From Agarivorans albus (GTDB lineage: Bacteria > Pseudomonadota > Gammaproteobacteria > Enterobacterales > Celerinatantimonadaceae): 64,000 nucleotides of DNA. Below are positions 53,115 to 63,443 of this stretch, piece by piece (position 1 is the first letter of the stretch; each line of letters opens with the position of its first letter). Position numbers and translations under genes: made by a program. The stretch lies in assembly GCF_019670105.1 (NCBI RefSeq), contig NZ_AP023032.1:1234972-1298971 (forward strand). Direction: 5' to 3'. The notes beneath the pieces are model-generated. The model saw only the letters and a list, made by a program, of their open reading frames with translations. It ran no database searches and was not told the origin of the DNA.

Positions 53115-54343
53115 GTTTTTCTGTAGAGGCTGCACGCAAGCTGTTTCCTGCCTTAAATGCTAGGGGCGACGAAGAGCCCTTTATTTATCTGGATGGGCCT
53201 GGGGGGGCGCAACTGCCCGCTTCGGTGCTGCAAGCCATGAACGATTATTTTATAAAAGGCAATTCCAATCTAGGCGGCGCTTTTGCTAGTAGCAAGCATA
53301 CTGAACAGGTTGTAGAAAAAGGGAGGCAGCAGGCTAAAACCTTATTGAATGCCGCTAGCGCTAATAACATTGTGTTTGATGCCAATATGACATCCTTAAC
53401 CTTTAAGTTAAGTAGGGCAATAAGCCGAGATTGGCAAGCTAATGATGAAATACTGGTGACCGCACTTGATCATTATTCCAATGTGTCGAGCTGGCAGCAC
53501 GCAGCTGCCGACAAAGGGGCTAAGGTGCATCAAGTGAGAGTTGACCCAGTTAACTGTAATTTGGACTATGCGCACCTAGAGTCACTGATCAATTCTAATA
53601 CCCGCCTTATTGCGCTTACTTATGCCTCTAATACCAGTGGTAGCATTGTTGATTTACAAAGAGTTATCCAAAAAGCGAAAAGCGTTGGTGCAATGGTTTA
53701 TGTGGATGCGGTGCATTATGTGCCGCACCGTTTAGTGGATGTGCAACAACTGGGCTGCGACTTCTTGCTCTGTTCGGCTTACAAGTTTTTTGGCCCTCAC
53801 CTGGGTATTGCTTATGTGTCCGATCCTTGGCTGGAGCTGCTCAAACCTTATAAAGTTGAGCCTGCAACCAATATCGGCCCAGGTCGCTTTGAAACCGGAA
53901 CCCAAAGCTTTGCGGCGATTGCAGGCATGAGTGCAGCAGTTGACTACTTGGCTGATTGGAACCCTCAGCAAAATAAGCGAGCAGCGTTAACCGCCAGTTT
54001 TGAGCAGTTTGCCGCGCATGAACAAGCTTTAAGCGAGCATTTTTTGGAGCGCTTGGCTGCCCATCCGCAAGCCACGCTTTATGGTGAGAGTAGCTTGCAG
54101 AGTACCCATATGCGCACTGCAACGTTCTCGTTGCGCTGGCCAAATATTCAGCCGCAGCAAATTGCCGCTATGTTGGGCGAGCATAATATTGCTACGTGGC
54201 ATGGGCATTTTTATGCGCAAGGCATGATGGAGCAATTGGGATTAATGGATAAAGGCGGGGTGCTACGCGTAGGTTGTATGCATTACAATACTCACCAAGA
54301 AGTCGACCGCTTGTGGGACCTTTTAGATAGTTACTGTGCCTAG
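53111..54343 (+). CDS. Cysteine desulfurase-like PLP enzyme (class V aminotransferase fold)
   Basis: 410 aa. Fold type I: FIYLDGPGGAQLP, DHYSN, and CSAYKFFGPHLG with the PLP-binding Lys near residue 223. The form is the so-called cysteine desulfurase-like group, whose substrate is unclear; it lacks an obvious active-site Cys loop. It is translationally coupled to the dioxygenase, suggesting that it acts on a hydroxylated amino acid or its precursor. Confidence 0.82.
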   Translation: MSFSVEAARKLFPALNARGDEEPFIYLDGPGGAQLPASVLQAMNDYFIKGNSNLGGAFASSKHTEQVVEKGRQQAKTLLNAASANNIVFDANMTSLTFKLSRAISRDWQANDEILVTALDHYSNVSSWQHAAADKGAKVHQVRVDPVNCNLDYAHLESLINSNTRLIALTYASNTSGSIVDLQRVIQKAKSVGAMVYVDAVHYVPHRLVDVQQLGCDFLLCSAYKFFGPHLGIAYVSDPWLELLKPYKVEPATNIGPGRFETGTQSFAAIAGMSAAVDYLADWNPQQNKRAALTASFEQFAAHEQALSEHFLERLAAHPQATLYGESSLQSTHMRTATFSLRWPNIQPQQIAAMLGEHNIATWHGHFYAQGMMEQLGLMDKGGVLRVGCMHYNTHQEVDRLWDLLDSYCA

Positions 54344-54351
54344 TAACCTTT

Positions 54352-55056
54352 TTATACGTCTAAGGCTAGGTGAGCAAATAGCTCATCTAGGTCGGTAGCA
54401 CCTTCAAACTTTATCCCCACTGCAATATGGTTATGACCATCTCGGCTTTGGCTTTTAATATTGCCTTCGATTACTGTGTCATTCTCTGGTTTGCCAGGAA
54501 TTCGAATGTACACAAATACGCTATCAAGTAACAGTTTGCCATTGCTTTCTGGCCACGCCATCTTGAAGCGGCAACCACCGGCTGACAAATCGAGAATAAT
54601 GCCGTCAAAGCTTAAATCGTTTTCGATTTGCTGGTCACTTACAGAGGAGCGGTGAGTTACGGTTGCTGGAATGCGCGTGCTCGCACGTTGCTGTTTGCGT
54701 AGGCTAAAACGCTCTACTTCAGATGGGTATTTAACAAACAATAAGTGCTTAGGGGATTTGATAATGTCGGTAATGATGCTGCGAAATGCAATACATTGAC
54801 CGGCTTCTCCTTCAATGATTGAACGGATTACGCAAGCCATGCCTTCCACTAATACATCACCATGGCCTTGTTGAGCATATTTAGGCACAGCAAAGATAAG
54901 AAAGTTAGCGTCATCTAAGCCAATAAGCTTACATTTAATTCGTACATTACCTACTTTTACAAACTGCACATCTAGAACGTCGCCAAAACGCAGTTGTCGC
55001 ATTATTTCTACAACTTCTTGGCGTTGGTTAACGCGAGGGCTTGGTGTAGCTGGCAA
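54352..55056 (-). CDS. PilZ-domain c-di-GMP receptor, YcgR-like layout
   Basis: 234 aa. N-terminal YcgR-N-like beta domain (about 15-120), then a PilZ domain with RKQQRASTR (RxxxR motif) and DLSAGGCRFK (D/NxSxxG). Members bind c-di-GMP and often slow flagella or alter surface behaviour. It lies 27 bp downstream of nadK on the same strand and may be co-transcribed. Confidence 0.88.
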   Translation of the reverse strand: MPATPSPRVNQRQEVVEIMRQLRFGDVLDVQFVKVGNVRIKCKLIGLDDANFLIFAVPKYAQQGHGDVLVEGMACVIRSIIEGEAGQCIAFRSIITDIIKSPKHLLFVKYPSEVERFSLRKQQRASTRIPATVTHRSSVSDQQIENDLSFDGIILDLSAGGCRFKMAWPESNGKLLLDSVFVYIRIPGKPENDTVIEGNIKSQSRDGHNHIAVGIKFEGATDLDELFAHLALDV

Positions 55057-55083
55057 AATAAAACTTCCTTATTACATATTTGC

Positions 55084-55965
55084 TTAAAAAAGGCGGCTTC
55101 CCCAGCCAAGCTTAGTCCGTAATATTTTAAAGTAATCATAGCTTTTAGGATGAACCAGGCGCAACGGGTGATTTTGCTTACGAATAATAACCTCGTCCCC
55201 AGGCATTACCGGTAGTGATACGTGACTATCACAGCTAATGTTCATATGGTCGCTATTGTCGTGAGACAGCTTGAGCTTAATTTCGCTGTCGCTGTCTACA
55301 ACTATTGGCCGTGAACTAAGAGTGTGTGGAAACATCGGTACCAGTGCGATGGCATCCAAATTAGGAGTAAGGATCGGCCCGCCAGCAGATAAAGAGTAAG
55401 CGGTAGAACCTGTTGGCGTGGTAACAATTAGGCCGTCGGCGCGCTGGCTAAGCATGAAATGGTCATCAATATATACTTCAAACTCTAACATTGTGGCCAC
55501 TTTGTCGAGGTGAAGCACCACTTCGTTCACAGCACTATTGCGGCTTTTTACTGCGTTATGGCGCAGCACTTTGGCTTCTAATAAGCAGCGTTTCTCGGTA
55601 ATAAACTCACCTTGCAACACTTCCTTTAAAGGATGTTCAAAGTTGAAAGGGTCTAGATCGGTTAAAAAACCCAGGTTGCCGCGGTTAACACCAAGCACTG
55701 CTATGTCGTAGCGCGACAATACTCGTGCGGCTCCCAACATATTGCCGTCACCACCAACCACAATCGCTAAATCAGCTTGTTCGCCTACTTGGTTGATGCT
55801 AACCAGATTAAGCCCATCAATGCTGAGTTGCTGGCCAGTCTGCTCTTCTACCAATACGCTGTATGATTGTTCAATCAACCAATGGTAGAGCGCTGTTAAG
55901 GTATTATTGGCTCCCTCGTGGTGGGGTTTGCCAATTAAACCAATAGTGTTGAAGGTTTGAGTCAT
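55084..55965 (-). CDS. nadK: NAD kinase
   Basis: 293 aa from the ATG at 55965, which aligns with E. coli NadK; an ATG 18 bases earlier is possible but adds unlike residues. [13 protein letters not shown] holds the GGDG motif, and [16 protein letters not shown] the second conserved loop. It makes NADP from NAD and ATP. Divergent from grpE, as in E. coli. Confidence 0.96.
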   Translation of the reverse strand: MTQTFNTIGLIGKPHHEGANNTLTALYHWLIEQSYSVLVEEQTGQQLSIDGLNLVSINQVGEQADLAIVVGGDGNMLGAARVLSRYDIAVLGVNRGNLGFLTDLDPFNFEHPLKEVLQGEFITEKRCLLEAKVLRHNAVKSRNSAVNEVVLHLDKVATMLEFEVYIDDHFMLSQRADGLIVTTPTGSTAYSLSAGGPILTPNLDAIALVPMFPHTLSSRPIVVDSDSEIKLKLSHDNSDHMNISCDSHVSLPVMPGDEVIIRKQNHPLRLVHPKSYDYFKILRTKLGWGSRLF

Positions 55966-56044
55966 AACTTGTTGATTTAACATTGTGTTGCTAGTGATTA
56001 TAACGTGTGGTTTTACTACTCAGCCAGTTTTATCGTGACTATCA

Positions 56045-56075
56045 CTTGAAAGCGGCGGTTTGATCCCCATAATAT
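56045..56075 (+). promoter_or_regulatory. Sigma-32 (heat shock) promoter of grpE
   Basis: CTTGAAA (56045-56051) and CCCCATAAT (56065-56073) with a 13-bp gap match the sigma-32 consensus. Confidence 0.88.
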
Positions 56076-56118
56076 GCAACAGATTTAAGTTATTTGTGAA
56101 GAATTACGGAGACCCTGC

Positions 56119-56748
56119 ATGAGCAGTGAGCAAAACAAACCACAAGCCGAAGAAGTGGTAGCGGAAAACGAAGTAGAGCAACAGGTTGAAGCGATAGACG
56201 CTGAGCTTGAAAGTGAAGTGGAAGAAGAAGCTGCAGAGTCTGCTGGTGAAGAAATTAGCGTAGCCGAGTTACTTGAGCGTTTAGCAACTGCGGAACAAAC
56301 CGTAGCTGACCAAAAAGACGGTGTTATTCGCGCGAGAGCAGAAGTAGACAACATTCGCCGCCGCTCTGCTCAAGAAGTAGAAAAGGCACGTAAGTTTGCC
56401 TTAGAAAAGTTTGCTAATGAACTGCTACCGGTTATCGACAACATGGAAATGGCTTTGCAACACGCTAACCGTGAAGACGAAGCCTTAACTTCGATGATTG
56501 AAGGTGTTGAGTTAACCCTTAAAACCTTGATTGATGCCGTGAAGAAATTTGGTATCGAAGTTGTTTCACCGCAGGATGAAACCTTTGATCCTGAGAAGCA
56601 CCAAGCCATGGGCATGCAAGAAGTTGAAGGTGTAGCGCCAAACACTGTAGTTGCAGTACTGCAGAAAGGCTACGAATTAAATGGCCGCTTATTGCGTCCA
56701 GCAATGGTTATGATTTCTAAAGCTGCCTCGGTAGACACTAGCGCATAG
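56119..56748 (+). CDS. grpE: Nucleotide exchange factor GrpE
   Basis: 209 aa. Acidic N-terminal coil ([20 protein letters not shown]...), then [29 protein letters not shown], and the C-terminal beta part with HQAMG and [18 protein letters not shown]. It releases ADP from DnaK. Own sigma-32 promoter and own terminator. Confidence 0.97.
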   Translation: MSSEQNKPQAEEVVAENEVEQQVEAIDAELESEVEEEAAESAGEEISVAELLERLATAEQTVADQKDGVIRARAEVDNIRRRSAQEVEKARKFALEKFANELLPVIDNMEMALQHANREDEALTSMIEGVELTLKTLIDAVKKFGIEVVSPQDETFDPEKHQAMGMQEVEGVAPNTVVAVLQKGYELNGRLLRPAMVMISKAASVDTSA

Positions 56749-56765
56749 TCATTTTTGTTTAGAGA

Positions 56766-56790
56766 AAAAGGGCCTTTTGGCCCTTTTTTT
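56766..56790 (+). terminator. grpE terminator
   Basis: AAAGGGCC/GGCCCTTT hairpin with a run of T residues. Confidence 0.9.
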
Positions 56791-56919
56791 ATGGCTGAAT
56801 TTCAGCGTGTTTTTGGATCGCGATTTGGCGAATTCTTTGACCTAAGTTGCTTGGCTATGCCATTGTAGAGGTATGAATAAAAATTATTCGTATTGCTCAA
56901 AAGGTAAGCATTTCAGCAA

Positions 56920-57177
56920 ATGGAACAGTTAGAGATTTTCGACATCCCCAATCCTTGTCGTGGCATTTGTCAAACAAATAGCCGCGGTTTGTGTATGGGC
57001 TGTTTCCGAAATCGCGATGAACGTTTTGCTTGGCAAACCTTAGAGCCTGCGCAGCAGCAGAACATATTACGGCTAACCAAGCAGCGCAGGATGCGTTTTA
57101 TTCGTATGCAGCGTAAGAAGTTAGCCGAACAACAGCAGCAAAACTCGGTGCAAGATGAACTGCCATTTGGTGAGTAA
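56920..57177 (+). CDS. DUF1289 protein
   Basis: 85 aa. Contains the DUF1289 signature IPNPCRGICQTNSRG-x-CMGCFRNRDE with four Cys residues spaced as a likely metal site, then a basic/Gln-rich helix. Function unknown; family members are short and often found as single genes. Confidence 0.85.
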   Translation: MEQLEIFDIPNPCRGICQTNSRGLCMGCFRNRDERFAWQTLEPAQQQNILRLTKQRRMRFIRMQRKKLAEQQQQNSVQDELPFGE

Positions 57178-57263
57178 ATGCTGCGCTAAATAGTGGTAGT
57201 TATCTATCACATCGGGCAATATATGCCTCTAGTAGTAGGGAAGTGTTGTTAACTAGAGGTCGT

Positions 57264-57866
57264 ATGAGTGATTTAAATCAGCTGATAAGTAATAATCGTA
57301 GCTGGGCTAAAAATATAAAAGAACAGAATCCAACCTTCTTCTGTGATTTGTCTGAACAGCAAAACCCTGAATTCTTGTGGATTGGTTGCAGTGACAGCCG
57401 AGTACCTGCCAACCAGATTGCTGGATTACCCCCTGGCGAAGTATTTGTTCACCGCAATATTGCTAATGTGGTGGTGCATACCGATCTAAATTGTTTGTCG
57501 GTTATTCAATATGCAGTAGATGTACTTAAAGTTAAGCACATTATCGTTACCGGCCATTATGGTTGTGGCGGCGTGTTAGCGTCGATGGAAAACGAACAGT
57601 TTGGTTTGATTGATAACTGGCTACGCCATCTTAAAGATGTTTACCGTTACCATGAAGCTGAGCTTGATGCTATTGAAGACAAGAAGCAGCGTGCCGACCG
57701 TTTATGTGAGTTAAATGTGGTGGAGCAGGTTAAAAACGTATCGCAAACTTCTATCGTGCAAAATGCTTGGAGTAAAGGCCAAGACTTATCGGTACATGGT
57801 TGTATCTACTCTATTCAGAATGGCATTTTAAACAATCTGGATATCTCGATATCTGGCAATAGTTAG
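57264..57866 (+). CDS. can: Beta-carbonic anhydrase
   Basis: 200 aa from the ATG at 57264 with AGAGG upstream. WIGCSDSRVPAN (Cys42, Asp44) and TGHYGCGGV (His98, Cys101) are the zinc ligands and catalytic dyad. It interconverts CO2 and bicarbonate; this could also feed the bicarbonate-using cyanase elsewhere in the window, which is speculative. Confidence 0.95.
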   Translation: MSDLNQLISNNRSWAKNIKEQNPTFFCDLSEQQNPEFLWIGCSDSRVPANQIAGLPPGEVFVHRNIANVVVHTDLNCLSVIQYAVDVLKVKHIIVTGHYGCGGVLASMENEQFGLIDNWLRHLKDVYRYHEAELDAIEDKKQRADRLCELNVVEQVKNVSQTSIVQNAWSKGQDLSVHGCIYSIQNGILNNLDISISGNS

Positions 57867-57883
57867 ACTGTATTGTTAACGAT

Positions 57884-57912
57884 AAAAAAACGCGGCCAAG
57901 GCCGCGTTTTTT
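57884..57912. terminator. Bidirectional terminator
   Basis: AAAAAACGCGGCC/GGCCGCGTTTTTT with a 2-base loop, between converging genes. Confidence 0.92.
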
Positions 57913-57930
57913 GTTGGTGTGTTTGTAAGC

Positions 57931-59265
57931 CTAGGCTTTTTCGGCCGAAGCCAAGCTGGTATCTGATTCACCGTGAGGAAGATGTACTTCTTCTTCAGAT
58001 AAACCTGCTTGAGGATTGTTGTAAGTCTCTACGTTTAAATCGCCTTCCGATTTAGCTACAGCAACCGTCACCATGCTATCACCAGTAATGTTTACTGCTG
58101 TGCGCACCATATCTAACAAGCGGTCTACACCAATAATTAGCGCAATACCTTCTACCGGCAAACCTACCTGTTGCAATACCATTGCTAAGGTAATTAAACC
58201 AACACCAGGAACACCAGCAGTACCTACTGACGCAAGCGTTGCAGTAACAATAACCATTAAGAAATTGCCTGCGGTTAGGTCAATGCCGTACACCGTTGCA
58301 ATAAAGATAGTGGCTACACCCTGCATAATTGAGGTGCCGTCCATGTTGATGGTAGCGCCTAAAGGTACAGTGAACGAAGCTGTTGAGTTACGTACACCTA
58401 GCTTATGAGTAGCTGTTTCCATAGTGACTGGAATAGTCGCATTTGAAGAGGCAGTACTAAAAGCAAATACGATAGCTTCACGCATCTTCTTAATGAAAAT
58501 AAGCGGGTTTAAGCCAGTAAGTACCTTTAACAATGAAGGGTAAACCAACAAGGCATGCAGTAGTAATACAACCAATACCACCATGAAGTAACTGAGTAAG
58601 CTAGCAATCGCGTCAAAACCAATTTCAAAGAACAACTTCGCTAGTAACGCAAATACGCCGTAAGGGGCTAGGTTCATTAAAATGGTTACTAACTTCATGA
58701 TTACTACATTGAAGTCTTCAAAGTGTTTACCAATGCGCTTGCCTGGCTCACCAGAAATGGCAATTGCGATACCAAATAACAATGCAAACACGATGATTTG
58801 CAACATGTTGCCTTGAGCCATTGAGGCAATAGGGTTATCGGGGAACATATCAATGATAACTTGGCTAATGCTTGGCGCTTCTTTCGCTACAAAGGCTGCT
58901 TCGGTAGTTAACTCAATGCCAGTACCTGGGCGAATAAGCAGTGCAACTGCCATGGCCAGTGAAATGGCTATCGCAGTAGTGGCCAAATAGAGTAGTACTG
59001 TTTTACCGCCAAGGCGGCCTAAGCGAGCAGTGTCTTTCATTGAAGAAACACCACACACTAAAGAAACAAATACCAATGGAACCACTAACATCTTCAAGCT
59101 TGATACGAAAATCGAGCCAGTGATATTGAGGATGCCGTCAACGATGTAATCTTTGACTAAGATAGACTCAGCAAAAAAGGTTTGTAAGAACACCCCTAAG
59201 CCAATACCGGTAATCATACCTATTAGTATTTTATGAGTAAGACTCAGTTTTGAATCGTTTTTCAT
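57931..59265 (-). CDS. Dicarboxylate/amino acid:cation symporter (DAACS)
   Basis: 444 aa with about eight membrane helices. Hairpin motifs of the GltPh/DctA fold are visible: AFSTASSNATIPVTME (serine-rich loop), GATINMDGTSIMQG (the NMDGT motif) and DRLLDMVRTAVN. It takes up dicarboxylates or acidic amino acids with Na+ or H+. The C-terminal tail is acidic. Monocistronic. Confidence 0.93.
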   Translation of the reverse strand: MKNDSKLSLTHKILIGMITGIGLGVFLQTFFAESILVKDYIVDGILNITGSIFVSSLKMLVVPLVFVSLVCGVSSMKDTARLGRLGGKTVLLYLATTAIAISLAMAVALLIRPGTGIELTTEAAFVAKEAPSISQVIIDMFPDNPIASMAQGNMLQIIVFALLFGIAIAISGEPGKRIGKHFEDFNVVIMKLVTILMNLAPYGVFALLAKLFFEIGFDAIASLLSYFMVVLVVLLLHALLVYPSLLKVLTGLNPLIFIKKMREAIVFAFSTASSNATIPVTMETATHKLGVRNSTASFTVPLGATINMDGTSIMQGVATIFIATVYGIDLTAGNFLMVIVTATLASVGTAGVPGVGLITLAMVLQQVGLPVEGIALIIGVDRLLDMVRTAVNITGDSMVTVAVAKSEGDLNVETYNNPQAGLSEEEVHLPHGESDTSLASAEKA

Positions 59266-59480
59266 TTCCCTTCTCTCTGTATTTTATGCAGGATTTAACT
59301 CTGCATATAACCTAAAGTTGCGCGCATAGTATCACAGGTTATAAAAATAGCCATTTTTAGCACTGAAGTGGGCTGTTTCGTTGGTTTTATGAGCTAAATG
59401 TGTGATCGCTTGCTCAATACCTAAGCAGTCTTGGATAATTTGCGAGAATAGGTTTTTAGTGAGTTTTTTTTATTTTTTCC
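59266..59480. other. Intergenic region
   Basis: 215 bp between the symporter start and the dnaK heat-shock promoter; nothing else recognised. Confidence 0.35.
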
Positions 59481-59509
59481 CTTGAAAAGCAATTTGCCGC
59501 CCCCACTTA
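59481..59509 (+). promoter_or_regulatory. Sigma-32 promoter of dnaK
   Basis: CTTGAAA at 59481-59487 and CCCCACTTA at 59501-59509 with a 13-bp gap. Confidence 0.85.
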
Positions 59510-59559
59510 GTTCTCAACAACGAAATATTAGTTACAACCAGAATTTGGAGAACACCATC

Positions 59560-61476
59560 ATGGGTAGAATTATTGGTATCGATTTAGGAACCACTAACTC
59601 TTGTGTTGCAGTACTAGACGGCGACACCCCTAAAGTAATTGAAAACGCAGAAGGCGATCGCACAACGCCTTCAATTATTGCGTTTACCGACGACGGCGAA
59701 ACTTTAGTAGGCCAACCTGCTAAGCGCCAAGCGGTTACTAACCCAAAGAACACTGTATTCGCTATTAAGCGTTTAATCGGCCGTCGTTTTACCGATGACG
59801 AAGTTCAACGCGATATCGAAATCATGCCTTTCAACATTGTTAATGCTGACAACGGTGATGCTTGGGTAGAAGCCAAAGGCGACAAAAAAGCGCCACCACA
59901 AATCTCTGCAGAAGTTTTGAAAAAAATGAAGAAAACTGCAGAAGACTACCTAGGTGAAGCGGTAACTGAAGCAGTTATTACTGTTCCTGCTTACTTCAAC
60001 GATTCACAACGTCAAGCAACTAAAGATGCTGGCCGTATTGCTGGTCTAGATGTTAAACGTATTATCAACGAGCCTACTGCTGCAGCATTTGCTTACGGCG
60101 TAAACAACGCTAAAGGCGACAACGTAGTTGCTGTTTACGACTTAGGTGGTGGTACTTTCGATATATCAATCATTGAGATTGACGAAGTTGATGGCGAGAA
60201 AACCTTCGAAGTATTAGCAACCAATGGTGATACTCACTTAGGTGGTGAAGACTTTGATAACCGCTTAATCAACTACTTAGTAGAAGAATTTAAGAAAGAC
60301 CAAGGTTTCGACCTTAAGCAAGATCCACTGGCTATGCAGCGCTTAAAAGAAGCGGCAGAAAAAGCTAAGTGTGAGCTATCTTCAGCGCAACAAACTGATG
60401 TAAATCTACCTTACATCACAGCTGATGCTTCAGGTCCTAAGCACTTAAACATCAAAGTAACTCGCGCTAAGCTTGAGTCTTTGGTTGAAGAATTAGTTCA
60501 ACGTTCACTAGAGCCATTACGTATTGCACTGCAAGACGCTGACCTTTCAGTTAGCGACATCAACGATGTAATTCTTGTTGGTGGTCAAACTCGTATGCCA
60601 CTAGTACAAAGCGCTGTAACCGAGTTCTTTGGTAAAGAACCACGTAAAGACGTTAACCCTGATGAAGCAGTTGCTATGGGTGCTGCTATTCAAGGTGCGG
60701 TATTGTCTGGCGACAAAACTGACGTACTACTACTAGACGTTACCCCACTATCTCTAGGTATTGAGACAATGGGCGGCGTAATGACTCGCGTTGTAGAAAA
60801 GAACACCACCATCCCAACTAAGGGTTCACAGGTATTCTCAACGGCCGACGATAACCAAAGTGCGGTAACCGTTCACGTAATTCAAGGTGAGCGTAAGCGT
60901 GCTGCAGACAACAAATCTTTAGGTCAATTCAACCTAGAAGGTATTCGTCCTGCACAGCGTGGCGTACCACAAATTGAAGTAACCTTCGATTTGGATGCCG
61001 ACGGTATTTTACACGTGTCTGCTAAAGACAAAGATACCGGTAAAGAGCAGAAAATTACCATTCAAGCATCATCTGGTTTGTCGGATGACGAAATCAACAA
61101 GATGGTAAACGAAGCTGAAGCAAACGCTGAAGAAGATAAGAAGTTTGAAGAATTAGTTCAGGCTCGTAACCAAGCTGATGCACTTGTACACGGTACCCGT
61201 AAGCAAATTGAAGAAGCTGGTGAAGCACTTCCTGCTGAAGATAAAGAGAAAATCGAAGCTGCAGTTAGCGAGTTAGAAACCGCTAGCAAAGGCGAAGATA
61301 AAGCAGAAATTGAAGCGAAAACTCAAGCTTTAATCGAAGCGTCTCAAAAACTAATGGAAGTAGCACAGCAACAAGCTCAAGCCAATGCCGGTGAAGCAGA
61401 CGCAGAGCAAGCGGCTCCTGCCCAAGACGACGTTGTTGATGCTGAGTTTGAAGAAGTGAAAGACGACAAAAAATAA
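59560..61476 (+). CDS. dnaK: Chaperone DnaK (Hsp70)
   Basis: 638 aa, exactly as long as E. coli DnaK, from the ATG at 59560 with TTTGGAG upstream. Any start further upstream would lie inside the promoter. [23 protein letters not shown] and the linker [12 protein letters not shown] are typical; the end is [15 protein letters not shown]. It folds proteins with DnaJ and GrpE. Confidence 0.98.
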   Translation: MGRIIGIDLGTTNSCVAVLDGDTPKVIENAEGDRTTPSIIAFTDDGETLVGQPAKRQAVTNPKNTVFAIKRLIGRRFTDDEVQRDIEIMPFNIVNADNGDAWVEAKGDKKAPPQISAEVLKKMKKTAEDYLGEAVTEAVITVPAYFNDSQRQATKDAGRIAGLDVKRIINEPTAAAFAYGVNNAKGDNVVAVYDLGGGTFDISIIEIDEVDGEKTFEVLATNGDTHLGGEDFDNRLINYLVEEFKKDQGFDLKQDPLAMQRLKEAAEKAKCELSSAQQTDVNLPYITADASGPKHLNIKVTRAKLESLVEELVQRSLEPLRIALQDADLSVSDINDVILVGGQTRMPLVQSAVTEFFGKEPRKDVNPDEAVAMGAAIQGAVLSGDKTDVLLLDVTPLSLGIETMGGVMTRVVEKNTTIPTKGSQVFSTADDNQSAVTVHVIQGERKRAADNKSLGQFNLEGIRPAQRGVPQIEVTFDLDADGILHVSAKDKDTGKEQKITIQASSGLSDDEINKMVNEAEANAEEDKKFEELVQARNQADALVHGTRKQIEEAGEALPAEDKEKIEAAVSELETASKGEDKAEIEAKTQALIEASQKLMEVAQQQAQANAGEADAEQAAPAQDDVVDAEFEEVKDDKK

Positions 61477-61505
61477 TTTGTCTAAACACTTTTAGTAAGT
61501 AAATA

Positions 61506-61531
61506 ACGGGCGTTGTGTGAACAACGCCCGT
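61506..61531 (+). terminator. Hairpin between dnaK and dnaJ
   Basis: ACGGGCGTTGT/ACAACGCCCGT with a 4-base loop but only short T runs. Could be a partial terminator or RNA processing/stability element that keeps dnaJ below dnaK. Confidence 0.6.
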
Positions 61532-61591
61532 GTGTCTATCAAAAGCCATTACTTTCAACTGGTTTAGTTGCGAGAAAGTAGAACACCCATT

Positions 61592-62734
61592 ATGTCAAAA
61601 CGCGATTATTACGAAGTTCTTGGTCTAGGCAAAGATGCCGGCGAGCGAGAAATTAAAAAAGCCTACAAACGTCTGGCGATGAAGTTTCACCCTGACCGTA
61701 CTAAAGGCGATAAAGCTTCTGAAGAGAAATTCAAGGAAGTTAAAGAAGCCTACGAAGTACTGAGTGATGCTCAAAAGAAAGAAGCTTACGATCACTATGG
61801 TCACGCTGGGGTTGATCCAAACCGTGGCGCTGGTGGTTTTGGTGGCGGACATGGCGACTTTGGCGATGCGTTTGGCGACATCTTTGGTGATATTTTTGGT
61901 GGTGGACGCGGTGGCGGCGGTGGCCGTCGTCAGCCTCAACGTGGCTCGGATCTTCGCTACAACTTAGAGTTGAGCTTAGAGCAAGCGGTTAAAGGCGTTA
62001 AGAAAGAAATCCGCGTACCTACTTTAGTACACTGTGAGCAGTGTAATGGTAGCGGCGCTAAAAAAGGCTCAACACCAAAAACTTGTGGTACCTGTCATGG
62101 CCAAGGCCAAGTACAGATGCGTCAAGGCTTCTTTGCTGTTCAGCAAGCCTGTCCTACCTGTAAAGGTAAAGGCTCAATTATTTCAGATCCTTGCCATAAG
62201 TGTCATGGCGAAGGTCGTTACGAACGCTCAAAAACACTATCAGTCAGCATCCCAGCTGGCGTTGATACTGGTGACCGCGTTCGTTTATCGGGTGAAGGTG
62301 AAGCGGGCGAGAGCGGTGCTCCAGCCGGTGATTTATATGTACAAGTACATGTTAAAGAGCACCCAATCTTCCAACGTGAAGAAAACAACCTTTACTGCGA
62401 AGTGCCAATTAGCTTTACCTTAGCTGCTTTAGGTGGCGAGATTGAAGTACCAACCTTAGATGGTCGAGTTAATCTAAAAGTACCTAACGAAACGCAAACT
62501 GGTCGTATGTTCAGAATGCGTGGAAAAGGGGTTAAATCGGTACGTGGTGGCCCAATTGGCGATTTAATCTGCAAAGTAATTGTAGAAACGCCGGTTAAGC
62601 TAAACGAAACGCAAAAACAGCTACTTAAAGATTTTGAAGAAAGTTGTGGTGGTTCTGCGAGCAGCAAGCACAAGCCTAAGGCTGAAGGCTTTTTCGACGG
62701 TGTTAAAAAGTTCTTTGATGACTTAACCAGTTAA
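61592..62734 (+). CDS. dnaJ: Chaperone DnaJ (Hsp40)
   Basis: 380 aa from the ATG at 61592. J domain with HPD (FHPDRTK), Gly/Phe-rich region (about 75-120), four zinc repeats [32 protein letters not shown], then the substrate-binding part. Stimulates DnaK ATPase. Probably shares dnaK transcripts across the hairpin. Confidence 0.98.
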   Translation: MSKRDYYEVLGLGKDAGEREIKKAYKRLAMKFHPDRTKGDKASEEKFKEVKEAYEVLSDAQKKEAYDHYGHAGVDPNRGAGGFGGGHGDFGDAFGDIFGDIFGGGRGGGGGRRQPQRGSDLRYNLELSLEQAVKGVKKEIRVPTLVHCEQCNGSGAKKGSTPKTCGTCHGQGQVQMRQGFFAVQQACPTCKGKGSIISDPCHKCHGEGRYERSKTLSVSIPAGVDTGDRVRLSGEGEAGESGAPAGDLYVQVHVKEHPIFQREENNLYCEVPISFTLAALGGEIEVPTLDGRVNLKVPNETQTGRMFRMRGKGVKSVRGGPIGDLICKVIVETPVKLNETQKQLLKDFEESCGGSASSKHKPKAEGFFDGVKKFFDDLTS

Positions 62735-62750
62735 TTAAAAAACTTAAAGA

Positions 62751-62775
62751 AAAGCGGCTATTAGCCGCTTTTTTT
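62751..62775 (+). terminator. dnaJ terminator
   Basis: AAAGCGGCTA pairs with TTAGCCGCTTT and is followed by T residues. Confidence 0.9.
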
Positions 62776-62864
62776 ATGCTTATCGCTCACTCATATTGTC
62801 TCATTACCAACGTTCCAAGCAGCCCTTTGACTATGTTATTCTTTGTTAAAAATCATTAGGTAGC

Positions 62865-63407
62865 ATGATGATAAGTCTTGTTTTAGGTGGCATTAGAAGC
62901 GGTAAAAGCGCTTGGGCTGAACAGCAGTTTAAAAGCAACAGTGAGCTTAAGCCCGTATATATTGCTACTGCGAAGGCGAGTGATGAAGAAATGAGCCAAC
63001 GGATTGCTCATCATCGGTCATTGCGTAAAGCTTCTTTTGAGACCCATGAATTGGATTATTCTAAAGAAGTGTTAAGCCTAGTAGTGCTCAGATACGCCGC
63101 TAAAAAGCAGCCAATATTGGTAGAATGCATGTCTACTTGGTTAGGGTGGTGGCTATGCACCAATAAATCTGTAGACCAGCAGTTACTCGATATTCAACAG
63201 CAGTCTGCCGCACTACTGGCAAGCTTGGATGAACTGGATAGTGATGTAGTTATCGTGAGTAACGAAGTGGGTTTGGGTTTGGTATCAGACAATGCCATGG
63301 GGCGTAGGTTTGCAGATGAACTTGGGCGACTAAACCAAGCCTTAGCAGCAAAAGCCGATAAAGTTGTATTTGTTAGTGCTGGCTTACCGCTAGTATTAAA
63401 GGAGTGA
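62865..63407 (+). CDS. cobU: Adenosylcobinamide kinase/guanylyltransferase CobU
   Basis: 180 aa. Walker A GGIRSGKSAWAE, YIATAKASDEEM, HHRSLR and VSNEVGLGLVSDNAMGRRFADELG follow the CobU/CobP pattern. It phosphorylates adenosylcobinamide and adds GMP in cobamide nucleotide-loop assembly. No other cob genes lie in the window, so it may serve salvage. Tandem ATG codons at 62865 and 62868. Confidence 0.93.
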   Translation: MMISLVLGGIRSGKSAWAEQQFKSNSELKPVYIATAKASDEEMSQRIAHHRSLRKASFETHELDYSKEVLSLVVLRYAAKKQPILVECMSTWLGWWLCTNKSVDQQLLDIQQQSAALLASLDELDSDVVIVSNEVGLGLVSDNAMGRRFADELGRLNQALAAKADKVVFVSAGLPLVLKE

Positions 63408-63443
63408 TTGCCGATATAGGCAGTAATGAAATGGAATGCATGA

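Noticed and set aside
59482-59559. Longer N-terminus for DnaK
   Set aside because: This stretch holds the sigma-32 promoter, and the ATG at 59560 gives the standard 638 aa.
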